The translations under genes and the position numbers were made by a program. The notes below the pieces were generated by a model. It saw nothing but the letters and a program-made list of their open reading frames with translations. It was not told the DNA's origin and did no database searches. This document shows, in pieces, positions 46,701 through 56,344 of a stretch of DNA of 64,000 bases. Each line of letters begins with the position of its first letter. The first letter of the stretch is position 1. The stretch covers positions 18,645,165 through 18,709,164 of the forward strand of contig JANCRA010000016.1 in the NCBI GenBank assembly GCA_024362935.1. Reading direction: 5' to 3'. The DNA comes from Setophaga petechia. Its lineage: Eukaryota; Chordata; Aves; Passeriformes; Parulidae.

Positions 46701-49700
46701 CATAGCTGAGCTGTCTGGACAAAACATGACCAGATTCTGCCAAGAGAAAAATCAGAGTTCCTGGCAGAGCCCGGCACCAGTGCTCCAAGAGCAGATCCAC
46801 CTACTGAAGAGGAGAGCATCAGTAGGATCTCCATCCTACTGATGGGGTTTCTAGTTCCCTGAAAGAGGAAAATCTGCCAAGACTGGCTTGCCAAGTGGCC
46901 ACAGAAAAATAAAATTAAAAAATAATAAAATATCAGAGCAAATCTTGTTGGCTTTCTACACCAAAGTATACAAAAATTCACTCTGCTCATTTATTGCTTG
47001 TTTTTCATTAGTGTTGGGACTCAAAAAATGGTAACTCATCTGGAATATCACCGGGGGGAAAATATTCCTATGGAGGACTCCACAGACCAGGAAGCAGAAT
47101 GTGCACAGACCACAATCAGAGCTGCTATTGCACAGCCCATTTTCCCCACACACAGCACAGAATCCCAGGATGGTTTGGTTTGGAAGGGACTTTTAAGCAT
47201 CTTGTTCCAACTCCTGCCATGGGCAGGGACACTTTCCACTAGACCATGTTGCTCCAGGCTCTGTTCAACCTGACCTGGAACACTTCCAGGGATGAGGTGT
47301 CCATCCACAATCACTGATGTAACCCAAGTCCTGCCCTCCAGGAGCCATGGCTACACCTCTGGGATGCAGAACTTACCCTTCTTTGCTTCCATCAGCTAAT
47401 AATCCATCAGGGATTTCCACAAAGAGGCTCTGGTTTGAGAGCACTGCATCCCAGGAGGAGGTCTTCACCTCTGTGACCTTGTACTGGAAGTGGACAATGT
47501 GAGGCTTCCCTTCATGCACTGGGACATCTTGGCTAACAGTGATCTTCTCATCCTGGGAAAATGAAAAATGTAAAGTCCTGAACAGCCAGAAGACAACTGG
47601 AGAAAGCAAATGCAAAGGAATGGTCTTAGGGTTTTCCTGAGAGGAGGATTATGCTTTTCCCTTCCTCTTTTGCTGGCTCAGGGACACATCACAGAGTTCT
47701 CAGCCCTCAGAGTGATTTCTAGCCACGTTTTCCTGTTAAGGAATGTAGTTTCACATATTGACATGATATTAAATTTTTGAGTAGAAGACTCCTCTCCCTC
47801 ACTGCAGGCTCCAGCCACATCTGGTGGTGCTTCATGAACTGCCCTTCCAAGAACACAACTGGACCCAACACCCAGCACAGAGCTGCTGCTACCACAGCCC
47901 AGCCAGGTTTGGTGCCTCCCCCACCTCCAACGCAGCCTTTCTGTTCCAGGAGTGACCACAAATTGCTTTCCCAGATTTTATGGTTTGCCTCCTGGTGTAA
48001 GGGAGGAAAACACAGAGCATAGGGAAATTCCAGAGCAGATCTGAAGCTTGTGAGGAGGTCTTCTCCAGAGACCACAAATGCACATGTCCTTCCCCAGTCC
48101 TGCCCCATGATGACGCCAAGCATGCAGATTACTTGGGATCAGCTCAGCAGTTCCTAGAAAACAACTCAGTGGTTAAAGCCCCATTCCTTCAGACAATTCC
48201 TGCAGGCACTTGGCTTGCCCAGTAATGATTTCCATGTTTCAGTGCAAAGAGCCCCAGTGAAAGAAGCAGAGTTAACGCTGTTACTGGAGCTGAACTGTCC
48301 CCTGTGCTTGGTGACAGCTCGTGTGTCCCTGTCCCTCACATTCACAGGCACCTGGGCAGCTCTGAAGGGCAGAAGCAAAGCAGATACCCAAAGCCATGAG
48401 AGCACCTGGAGAGCCATGTGTGCTCCTGTCCTCAGCAGGTGGGTGGGCAGTGGTTCACTCCTCTGGGTCATTGGGTGAGCACTGTCCAGCCTCTGGGTAT
48501 TTTATTTTATTTTAACAGGGTGATTAATTCAGCAGCTCCTTACAAGCCCTTACAGGCTCCTTTAGCCACTGTCCCAGTGCTTTAATTCCTATTACCTCCT
48601 GTCTTAAAATAGATGCCCCTTGGTTTGACAGAGAAGCCTCTGAGGACATTCACACTGGTGACAAAGTAATACCATGTGCAAACTGGGAGCTGCTTGGCCT
48701 CTGAAAGCTCAGCAGAGGAAGTTGCCTTTCATTGAAAGCTCACAAAGCTGAGCTCAAAAACAAGTTTACACTTCACCAGAATAAATATCCTGTAGGAAAC
48801 AAGTTTATTCATTGAGTTTGAAGGAAGTCTGAGTGGCTGAGTGCACCAAGAAATGCACTGAGAGTTGCTCCAGTGAGGTCAAGTTGTGGCTGTGATGGAG
48901 CCAGCAGAGAGAGGCAGGGCTGAATACAGAGGCTCTTAAAAAAAAAAAAAAAACCAAATCCAAGGGCCTTGTATGTATGTCCTCCAGCAGTGACTTTACA
49001 GGACCCTTTACAGGTCTTGTTTCAGTGCAGAAAGGGTCTCTGTTCCAGAAAACATCCTTCTCTCCAGAAAAGCTCCCAGATCATGCTTTTCCCATGCTCA
49101 CAAAATTAAACTGGGTGAGGAAGGTAAGGAAAGCTGGTCACAAGTTCCTTGTCACCAGAAATTATGTCCAGTGAGATTGTTGCACTGAACCCCCTGTGAC
49201 AGCCCAGGAGCCAAAGGCAGCAGGACACAGGGATTAGCAGAACCAGTTCCCCTGGTTCAGTGGGAATTGGGTTTACACAGCCTGGCTGGGCCAGCTGACA
49301 CTTCATTTCTAGGCATCCAAACAGAGATGCTGAGGAAGAGAAAAGCTCTGTGGGCTGCTCCTGTGAAGCAGCAACAACAGCCCAAAATTCTTTGGAAGCT
49401 CCTCAAAGCAAAATCCTGTTTACACAACAAGCACTGGGTTTTAGTTCACCCTGGAAAAATCCCCACACAAAATCCCCCTGCCACGTTCCTGTGGACAAAA
49501 CCCCCTGCCACCAGAGTGGATTTTACCCAGCTGCCCAAACCCTGGCTCCCCAGCCCTGCAGCTCCATTTCAGCAGGGCAAAGCTGGAAGGAGCACTTCCA
49601 CTTGGTTCCAATTCACTGAGCACAAGATTTCCCAGCCCTGCTCTGCTCCTCAGATGTCCCAGGAAGGATGGGGGGAGGCCATGGTGTGTTGGCAGGGTCA

Positions 49701-52700
49701 GGAGGAAGGATGTTACAATCCACCCTGGCCAAGTGGCAGGAGAAAGCTGTGGAAGCACCCACTGCTGCCATGTGCTGCACCTGCAGCCTCCTGCCAGCTC
49801 TGCAGCCAGGGCACATCTCAGCTGTGCAGCACCCACACCAGTCACTGTGGCATTCCCAGCTCCAGCAAAGCTCCCTGGATGGAGGGCTGAGCTCAAAGTG
49901 TCTTAACACAAAAATTCCAACACTTCCAGGGAGCCCCAGTTTATGGCAGTGGTGTATCTGAGTGCTGCTGGCAGAGGCAGGTGTGTTCAGAAAGGTCATC
50001 CCTTGGACTGGAGCAGCTGATACAGCTGGAAAAAGGATTAAACTTTCAGATCCAGATGCCCTTCCAGGTCATGCTGGTGGCTGCTGGCTGGACAGCTCAG
50101 CTGCTGTAACTACAGCACTGCCACACTGAGCAGGTGACCAAGGGGACAGACAGAGCCCGGTCACCACCCCAAGGTGTGACACACCTCAAATCCTGGGGTC
50201 AGTTCTGGGTTCCTCATTCCAGGACAGACATTGAGGGGCTGGAGCATGCCCAGAGAAGGGAACAGAGCTGGGGAAGGGGCTGGAGCACAAATCTGATGAG
50301 GAGCAGCTGGGGGGCTCAGCCTGGAGAAAAGAAGGTTCATGGGGGCCCTTCTTGCTCTCTACAGCTCCTTGACAGGAGGGGGCAGCCAGGTGGGAGTTGT
50401 GCTCTGTTCCCAGGGAACAAGGGATGGGATGAGAGGAAATTCCAGGCCAGAGCAGGTTGGGTATTAGGGAAAATGTTTTCACTGAAAGGACTGGCAGAGG
50501 CTGCCCAGAGAAGTGGAGTCACCATCCCTGGAGGGGTTTAAAAGCCCTGTGGATTTGGCACCAGGGGACATGGATTAGTGGTGAACATGGGCAGTGATGA
50601 TGGAACAGCTGGACTCAATGACTTTAGAGATTTTTCCAACCCAAACTATTCCATGATTCTTTGCTACAGAAGGGACTGATCTTCTGACAGATTCTGCTAG
50701 TTTTGTCAAGCAATAAATCCAGGAGGAATTCCATCCATATTTCTGGGATGCAGCTATCCGGATGACATCCTCCCTGCCTACACACCACTGCCAAAATCTG
50801 TGCAAGTTTGGGGCTGCACTGGAATAAAAAACTCCAAAGTCTCCAAATCATGATTCCTTCCACCTTCCTCCTCCATGCCAAGCCCATTTTCTGCCTCTGG
50901 GCCTTGCCTGGTGCACAAACAAGGCTTGGCAAAGCTGGCTGGCAGGAGTCCAGGCTGCAGGGTCCCATTTCCCACCCAGAGGGGATTCATTACTTCTCCT
51001 GAGCCCACCTGAAGCTGGTTTTTGTACCTTTCTTCTGTGACAGGAAGCTCACTGTGCTGCTTCTCTGGAGTTTGTACCCCCAAACATCTGTGACAATTCA
51101 CCCTGAGCATGAATCTGATGGGACCTTATCACTGGAGGCTCAGAGGTTGACATTTTGCAAGGGAAGCAGGTGAGGAAAGTGCTGAAAACTCACCAAAGGA
51201 AACTCTGAGAGCAACTCTGAGCTCTCTGTGATTCTCTCAGGAATTCCTAAGGGAGTCTTTGGGAGCTCTGGCCCAGAAGGGGCTGTATCTTTCCATCAGG
51301 TGACGTCTGTGTGCCACCCACGGGTTAATTAAAAATCAGGTCTAACACCTATGACAACACCCCTGGCTCAACAGCCAAATCTGCAAGGGCAGCATAAATT
51401 CAGTCTGCCTCATCTAAAAGGAAAAGCAGCCCTTGTCCCAGAAAGGAGACAGATCTGAGCCAAGGCACACAAATCACTCCACAGGAAGGAGCAGCCAGGT
51501 CTCCTCATTGGAAAGGAGAGGTCCCATGGAATGAAGAGGAACACAAAATGAGACAGCTGCAAGCCTGCAGACACAAACCCTTGCTGATCTTGCCCTGCCT
51601 GTGCTCATGTTCTAGAAACAACCCTGTCTGGGAGCTGCCTCTCCCATCTGCACCTCAGTTCAGGCAGCTCCAGGCCCTGAGAGCTTCACCTTCCAGACCA
51701 GGGTGCAGGAAAGAGCTTATGAACCCCTCCCTTGCTGCATTTCACCTTTCTGCTTCTCACTTCCTTTCTCTGCCAGGCATTTCAGAAGCCCTTTCACGTT
51801 TTGATAATGCAGGCTCCACGTACAATAGCTGCAGCAGGGCCCTGGGGACAGGCTGGTGAATGATCTGCTGCACAATGGTGTCTCATTTCTTAATAAACAG
51901 GTGATATTTAAGCAGCAGAGACCTGTCTGCAGCTCAGTCCCTGAAAAATTACCTGTTCTCCCACTTATTATCTCGGAGTTCTTTGCATTTATTCCCACCA
52001 GACTGTGAAAGGAACTGAACAGAGCTGTAACACAGGTACAGGTGAATGTTTAGATGTGAAATGTATCTCACCTTATATATCAGAGCTGAAAGAGAAGGAT
52101 CCCTGCCACCCCCTCGCCCACCGGGGATCTTCGACAGTGGGTGAGGGGCATCAGGAGCACCACAGAGGCCCTGGAACGATGTGCCTGCAGCACTGCAGCT
52201 GGGGACAGTTACTCAAAGGTAAAATACTACTGCAAGAAAAAGAGAGACAACACCCTGTTACATTAGCAGGGATCGTGTTTTGGAGGCTCCAGCTTCTCAA
52301 ACCCCCACATCATTTGTATCCTTGCTCCTCCACAGCACCCAGATGTCAACACAGAAACCACCCACTGCCCCAGTGGCACCAGAACCCAGTGGCACCAGAA
52401 CCCAGTGGCACCAGAACCCAGGGTATCTTGTTGGGAATGGAGCAGGGGCTAGAGCCAGGAACCCAGAGAGTGCTGAGCAACCTCATGCTAATAAGGGAGG
52501 CCTGGAAGGCTGCCAGGAGCAGATGGCTGGGAACACATGACCAGATGAGCACACATTTTCTAGAGGCAAATATCTACAAATAGATCAACAGGGCCTAGGA
52601 GGAGAAGGTTTAAGTTTCACATTAACAAACCCAGGAGAAATGAAAGGGTTGGTTCTTCAATACACTCCACAACGTCCGTGGCAGTATTTTCATACACACA

Positions 52701-55469
52701 TGAAGCACCATGCAAGCATCCTCCACCCCACCCTAAAAATTACTAGTTCACCCCAGGAAATACTTTGAACAGCAAGAAAACACATTTCCTTTCCAAGTTT
52801 GTTTGGAAGTTCTACACAAGGTCCTCCAGAATTGCTTTGGACAGAGTCTTTAATACCTGCTCTGATTTTTAAGAAGCTCATCAAAGCAAATTATTTTACT
52901 TCTGAAGCCTTGGTTCCTCTCTCAGCACCACAAAAGCTCTGTGCTGAGGCCCAGCAATGTTCCTCTAGCACAGCCTGCAAAAGCCATGCAGGGAAAACAG
53001 CCCTTCCCAGGGCTCCCATTCTGAAACACAGCAGCACAAAGCTATGGAAGCACCACCAAAACAACACAGTGAGGGGGGTTTGTGAGCACAGGGCCAGGAA
53101 TGAGGCTGAAGGGGATAAATTCTGCAGCTGTTCTGACAGCCACTGTCTGCCCTGAAACTTCTCACTTGAAGTGATTCCCAATGCAGTGTTTTTCCACTCT
53201 AATCCCTGTCCACGAGGCAGACAGGCTTAAGTATCCAAACAGAGCTGCACTGTCAGAACCACCTCAGATGCCCAGAAACAGGGAATCAGACTGGTTTGGG
53301 CTGAGGAGGACCTTAAAGCCCACCCAGTTCCACCCCCTGCCACAGGCAGGGACACCTTCCACTAGACCTGGTAGCTCCAAGCCCCATCCAACCTGGCCTT
53401 GCAACTTGCCTGTGCCAGCTGCAAACAAACTACTGCAAGTTGGCATTTCTGAGTGCCAAAGACAACTCACAAATGCACAAGGCAGAATTCCCCACGGATC
53501 TCTGCTTACCACCTACCACCAAAGCTATCTTCCTATAAGAAACACTAACATTCTTCCTCCACATATTCCTTCCCCCAGGTTTGCTAGAGGGGGCACTGGG
53601 GCAGCATTCCCATGTGCAAGAGCAGGCACCTCTTGGAGAAAAGGCAGTTTCAATACACCAGGAGATGTCTGGGAGCAAAGCAGGGTGTTCTGTGCTCCCT
53701 GGGGCTATCAATGGGCCAGTGTGTGCTCAGTAGTAGAGGATGTCGAGAGGATGACAAAGCACTTTGTGCCGTCCCCACCCCCGAAAGCTGTTGGCAGCTT
53801 TGTTATTCCCTTCCCTCCTCCCTCTACCCTCCAGCCAACAATGTACTATTGATAGCTCTTTCCAACTTGCGGCCAAGGCATCGAGAAACTGGATAATGAA
53901 GTGGAGTTGTGGGAAAAAAAAAAAAAATTCAAACAGAGAGGCAGCCAAAGACACTTCCCGGTTTCACTTCCTCTGGCACACGCAGAAGTCAAAACACCAG
54001 CCCCCTTCAGCTGCTGCCTGCACATCCCTGGCCCAAATCTCCACACCTCCACCATCCTCCCCCAAAATCAGGGTCCCTGCACACCACCACTACCCCACCA
54101 AGGATTGGGGTTCTGAGAGCAGCACCCTCAGGGAAGAGAGTGCGTGTGGGGCATAGATTAAAGGGGCTTTTGCTTTCTCCAGCTGTGCTTCAGCTCACTG
54201 GGAGGAAATTCATGCAAACACCCAACAGCCTCTGATCCCTTCATCCATCCTTGCAAAAACAGCAACTCTCCCCGAGGTCTGTTTGTAGCTTAAAAGTTGG
54301 GCTTGTGCTCCCTTCTGACGTCTGTCCTCCTTGGAGAAGCTGCTTTCCTGCAGCTTGGTAGAAATTAAGATGCATTTAGATCACCAAGGCCTTTCCGTGG
54401 AGGAACTCCTCAGTACAAGCTGCTCGTCTGTGCCCTGCCCGAAAGGGGAGCTGGAAGTCGATGTTAAGCTCTCAGCTCTCATCCCGCGGGTGTAATTTTA
54501 ACTCACTAAGCTCCCAGCGATCCCAAGCCCGTGCCCTGTCCCTGGGAAGTGCAAAGGGCAGCTCAACAACTCCAGAACCCCATCATCACTGCTCCCGGCA
54601 CACAGAGCCAGGCTGAGAGCACCACCAGCACATCAGGGCCTGAAATCGACACATTTCCTTGAGTTTTGGGGGTTTTATTTGTTTTGAACACTTAGACCAG
54701 ATGGAAGGATCTAGAAAGCTCTCCTGACGTTGGAGAAAAGACTGTTTTGTTTGTTTTCCTTTCTGCCCCTTCCCAAAACAGGCGCTGGAGATGCAGCTGG
54801 ACCTGAATAATAATAATAACACTAATAACAACAATAATAGTAAAATTATTATTATTATTATTACTACTATTATTATTGCTGGACGTATATTCAGGAGCCC
54901 GATTTGAGGAGTAAATTGTAAATAACCATCTGATGAACACAGCACAGCTCAAGCATCTCCCACTCAGGCAAGGGGCAAGAACCGAGGCTGCCCCATACGC
55001 ATCCTCTGGGCTCTTATCGGCGACAGGGGCGCAGGAAATGACACTCTGGGGACTCCAAACAAGGAACACACACACACAACATACATCGGTCAGCTGAGAC
55101 AAACACACAGATCCTGCAAGTTCGTGCCTGCTGACACTCAGCCTGGCTGGAAAAGCACCTTCCTCCAGGCAGAGAGAGGTGCGGGGGGCGCGGGGAGGGA
55201 GCGCTCGGACCCCGCCGCGGCCAGGGCTGCTCAGCGAGATGTGCTCAGGCCCTGGCGAGCCCCAGACCCACCCTCGGGGGGTTCCTCCAAGGGGAAGCAA
55301 CGCCTCGATGGGGATTTTAAACGAGGAAAGGCGGAGCGGCCTCCCCACGTCCCGCGGCCTCCCCGCCGCCTCAGCGCCCGCCCGCGCCCCAGGCCCGCCC
55401 GCCGCCGCCGCGCCGAGGAGCGAGAGAGGGCGGGGAGCGCGCTGCACACCTGTCCTGGGTGTTTATCAT
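43634..55469 (-). CDS. OAZ2: OAZ2, ornithine decarboxylase antizyme 2 (needs +1 ribosomal frameshift)
   Basis: Exons on the - strand are 55450-55469, 52072-52229, 47377-47552, 45492-45577 and 43634-43767. ORF1 starts MINTQDSSILPLSNCPQLQC and stops at TGA (52151-52153) after 32 codons. Shifting +1 at TCC-TGA continues into DAPHPLSKIPGG and the rest, giving 190 aa against 189 in human OAZ2. The conserved antizyme domain is visible: GKPHIVHFQYKVTEVK, SSWDAVLSNQSLFVEIPDGL, EEKMKVNYVFICFRK, then LKTFSFLGFEIVRPGHP and PDVMFMVYPLDQ, with an acidic SSSSDEE tail. From family knowledge, antizymes bind ornithine decarboxylase monomers, send ODC to the 26S proteasome without ubiquitin and inhibit polyamine uptake; polyamines stimulate the frameshift. 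The VYPLDQ ending and MINTQDSS start indicate OAZ2 rather than OAZ1. Confidence 0.97.
43768..45491 (-). other. OAZ2: OAZ2 intron between exons 4 and 5
   Basis: 1.7 kb, one CR1 tail at its right end (45175-45300). Otherwise single-copy DNA with no feature seen. Confidence 0.85.
45175..45300 (-). mobile_element. CR1 LINE tail fragment
   Basis: gactggtttgggctggaaag, then ctgccatgggccaggacaaa and gctgctccaagccctatcag, an inverted CR1 tail in OAZ2 intron 4. Confidence 0.85.
45492..45577 (-). CDS. OAZ2: OAZ2 exon 4
   Basis: The acceptor is cctccttggcag and the donor is GATCGAG/gtgagg. It encodes the end of a Gly codon, then LSALLEFAEEKMKVNYVFIC and FRKSREDR. This is the helix-strand segment typical of the ODC-binding antizyme core. 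Confidence 0.97.
45578..47376 (-). other. OAZ2: OAZ2 intron between exons 3 and 4
   Basis: 1.8 kb with a CR1 tail at 47156-47318. An AT-rich stretch at about 46240-46380 (taatatgttaatgaactact, ttaattatgg) might be a conserved non-coding element. No exon is seen. Confidence 0.85.
47156..47318 (-). mobile_element. CR1 LINE tail fragment
   Basis: cagaatcccaggatggtttg, then ctgccatgggcagggacact and acctggaacacttccaggga, an inverted CR1 tail just 60 bp from OAZ2 exon 3, in intron 4-side sequence. Confidence 0.88.
47377..47552 (-). CDS. OAZ2: OAZ2 exon 3
   Basis: The acceptor is tttcattttcccag and the donor is GAAGG/gtaagt. It encodes DEKITVSQDVPVHEGKPHIV, HFQYKVTEVKTSSWDAVLSN and QSLFVEIPDGLLADGSKE, the first half of the antizyme fold. 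It differs from human OAZ2 at scattered positions, such as VHEG for VNDG. Confidence 0.97.
47553..52071 (-). other. OAZ2: OAZ2 intron between exons 2 and 3
   Basis: 4.5 kb holding the long antisense CR1 fragment (50168-50662) and an A-run at about 48938-48953. Several long open frames exist on both strands, but none resembles a known protein. Confidence 0.85.
50168..50662 (+). mobile_element. CR1 LINE 3' fragment, the longest in the window
   Basis: About 495 bp. It opens with ctcaaatcctggggtcagtt and ggacagacattgaggggctg, passes ggctgcccagagaagtggag, and ends tttttccaacccaaactatt then ccatgattct. It keeps remnants of the C-terminal reverse-transcriptase region but no usable frame. Antisense to OAZ2, in intron 2. 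Confidence 0.9.
52072..52229 (-). CDS. OAZ2: OAZ2 exon 2, ORF1 end and frameshift site
   Basis: The acceptor is cttgcag before TAGTATTTTACC, and the donor is ATATATAAG/gtgaga. ORF1 codons run SILPLSNCPQLQCCRHIVPG then PLWCS and TGA. The +1 frame continues from GAT at 52150-52152 for 27 codons (DAPHPLSKIPGGRGGGRDPS then LSALIYK). Nucleotide identity to the human exon is extremely high, including synonymous positions, as expected when RNA structure is under selection. Confidence 0.96.
52098..52148 (-). promoter_or_regulatory. OAZ2: Frameshift-stimulating RNA pseudoknot of OAZ2
   Basis: Stem 1 pairs CCCCTC-A-CCCAC (52137-52148) with GTGGG-C-GAGGGG (52110-52121), with one A/C mismatch in the middle. 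The loop contains GATCCC (52124-52129), which pairs perfectly with GGGATC (52098-52103) downstream to form stem 2. The first stem begins 2 nt after the TGA, the spacing known for vertebrate antizyme pseudoknots. The pairing is read directly from the sequence. Confidence 0.9.
52151..52156 (-). promoter_or_regulatory. OAZ2: Programmed +1 ribosomal frameshift site TCC-TGA
   Basis: On the mRNA strand the context is TGG-TGC-TCC-TGA-TGC. The ribosome pauses at UGA with UCC in the P site and moves one base forward to read GAU. UCC-UGA-U is the standard animal antizyme shift site. Polyamine-stimulated shifting closes the feedback loop on ornithine decarboxylase. The upstream TGC-TCC codons also match the conserved 5' stimulatory context. 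Confidence 0.96.
52371..52418. repeat. Three copies of a 16-bp unit
   Basis: cagtggcaccagaacc occurs three times in direct tandem with no mismatch. It is in OAZ2 intron 1, about 140 bp from the exon 2 acceptor. Confidence 0.95.
53279..53412 (-). mobile_element. CR1 LINE tail fragment
   Basis: gactggtttgggctgaggag, ccctgccacaggcagggaca and aagccccatccaacctggcc, an inverted CR1 tail in OAZ2 intron 1. Confidence 0.88.
54806..54877. repeat. AAT/ATT imperfect inverted repeat
   Basis: An AATAATAATAATAAC-type half passes through a short centre near 54841-54845 into (ATT)n with TACTACT interruptions. The two halves are complementary enough to form an AU/AT hairpin in OAZ2 intron 1, about 570 bp from coding exon 1. 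Confidence 0.85.
55450..55469 (-). CDS. OAZ2: OAZ2 coding exon 1 (start codon)
   Basis: The start ATG is at 55467-55469, in the context gcgcacgATGa with A at -3. It encodes MINTQD plus two bases of a Ser codon, then donor GACAG/gtgtgc. The GT is followed by gtgc, a weak donor, but the phase and residues match the mammalian exon. This coding part is only 20 nt and too short for ordinary ORF detection. The same frame stays open upstream for 76 codons, but nothing shows that it is translated. Confidence 0.93.
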
Positions 55470-55747
55470 CGTGCGCTCGCTCCGGTGCGGCTGCGGTGGC
55501 TGTCGGCGCTGCTGGCGCTGGTGCCCGGCTGTGCCCCGGCTGTCCCCTCCGGCTCCGCTCCGCTCCTCTCCTCTCGGCGCCGCGCTCCGACTGACCCCGC
55601 GGGCCCGCGCGCCGACACGCCCCCCGCGCCGCGCGCCCCGGCCCCGCCCCCGGCCCCGCCCCGCGGCGCGCGGGCAGCCTGGGAACTGCCACCCCAAACA
55701 AAGGCGCGCGCCCGGCCGCGCCCCCGCCTCGCACCGCCCCGCGCCCG

Positions 55748-55755
55748 TGACGTCA
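55748..55755. promoter_or_regulatory. Palindromic CRE (TGACGTCA)
   Basis: A perfect TGACGTCA octamer, the CREB/ATF1 consensus, lies in the CpG island about 280 bp upstream of the OAZ2 start codon. Its context is cgTGACGTCActg. Binding is inferred from the consensus. Confidence 0.75.
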
Positions 55756-55827
55756 CTGCCCCGCGCGGGCGCGCGCGCGTGCTGCGGCCCTGAAGGGGCT
55801 GAGGGGAGCGCGCCTGAGAGCCCCGGG

Positions 55828-56060
55828 TCTGTCCTGGCTGCTCCTGGTCATCCACAGGGCCCCGGCCCGCCCCTCAGGCTCGTCCTGGTCATCCACAGAG
55901 CCCCGGCTCTGCCCTCAGGCTCCTCCTGGTCATCCACAGAGCCCCGGCTCTGCCCAGGCTGCTCCTGGTCATCCACAGGGCCTCGAGTCTGCCCAGGCTG
56001 CTCCTGGTCATCCACAGGGCCTCGAGTCTGCCCAGGCTGCTCCTGGTCATCCACAGGGCC
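55828..56060. repeat. 39-41 bp minisatellite beside the OAZ2 promoter
   Basis: Six units share tcctggtcatccacag, beginning at 55842, 55883, 55924, 55963, 56002 and 56041. Spacings are 41, 41, 39, 39 and 39. The 39-bp units are nearly identical, and the outer ones differ by 2-bp indels and substitutions. The array begins about 75 bp beyond the CRE. The 39-bp period leaves both strands open as 13-residue peptide repeats, but I see no evidence of translation. Confidence 0.92.
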
Positions 56061-56225
56061 CCAGTTCTCCCCTCAGGCTCCCGGATCTCCTCATGGTCCC
56101 ATTCTCCCCAGGGCTCTGGTTCTCGCCTCAGGCTCCCGGATCTCCTCGTTGGCTGGTTCTCCCCAGGGTCCCAGTTCTCCCCTCAGGCTCCCCGTTCTTC
56201 TGGGGCTCCCAGTTCTCCCCCAACA
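56061..56225. repeat. Second degenerate repeat module (cctcaggctcccggatctcc)
   Basis: After the minisatellite, blocks of cccagttctcccctcaggct and cccggatctcct recur at irregular spacing. They share the ctcaggctc core with the outer minisatellite units and look like a diverged extension of the same array. Confidence 0.7.
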
Positions 56226-56344
56226 CCCCTGTGGGGCAGGTCTCAGGTAGTGACAAGGCCCAGGCAGGAACAGGGGCAGAGGTGGCGGGAGGAGAGGTTG
56301 GGGAACAGGGCCGAGGAATGGGTAGCGGAGCCACATAGAAGAAG

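Larger units (their letters stand above)
52230..55449 (-). other. OAZ2: OAZ2 intron 1
   Basis: 3.2 kb. From the exon 2 side it contains a 16-bp triplet repeat, a CR1 tail, an A-run near 53915 and the AAT/ATT inverted repeat. Its 5' end lies inside the CpG island. Confidence 0.85.
55170..55810 (-). promoter_or_regulatory. OAZ2: CpG-island promoter of OAZ2
   Basis: CpG density rises abruptly here, with long runs of GC and CG dinucleotides, and spans the OAZ2 start exon. GC boxes GCCCCGCCCC lie at 55641-55650 and 55653-55662, and a palindromic CRE at 55748-55755. There is no TATA box at a plausible distance, which fits a dispersed CpG-island start upstream of 55469. The exact start cannot be fixed from sequence. 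Divergent transcription to the right is possible. Confidence 0.85.

Noticed and set aside
47373..47615. A Met-initiated 80-codon frame containing the antizyme domain
   Set aside because: The first residues come from intron sequence. Exon 3 begins at 47552, and the real N-terminus comes from exons 1-2 via frameshifting.
50134..50541. 135-codon frame on the + strand
   Set aside because: It lies in a CR1 LINE fragment. It is a decayed transposon remnant rather than a host gene.
55842..56060. CRISPR-like array
   Set aside because: The units are contiguous tandem copies with no spacers, in a eukaryotic chromosome. It is a minisatellite.
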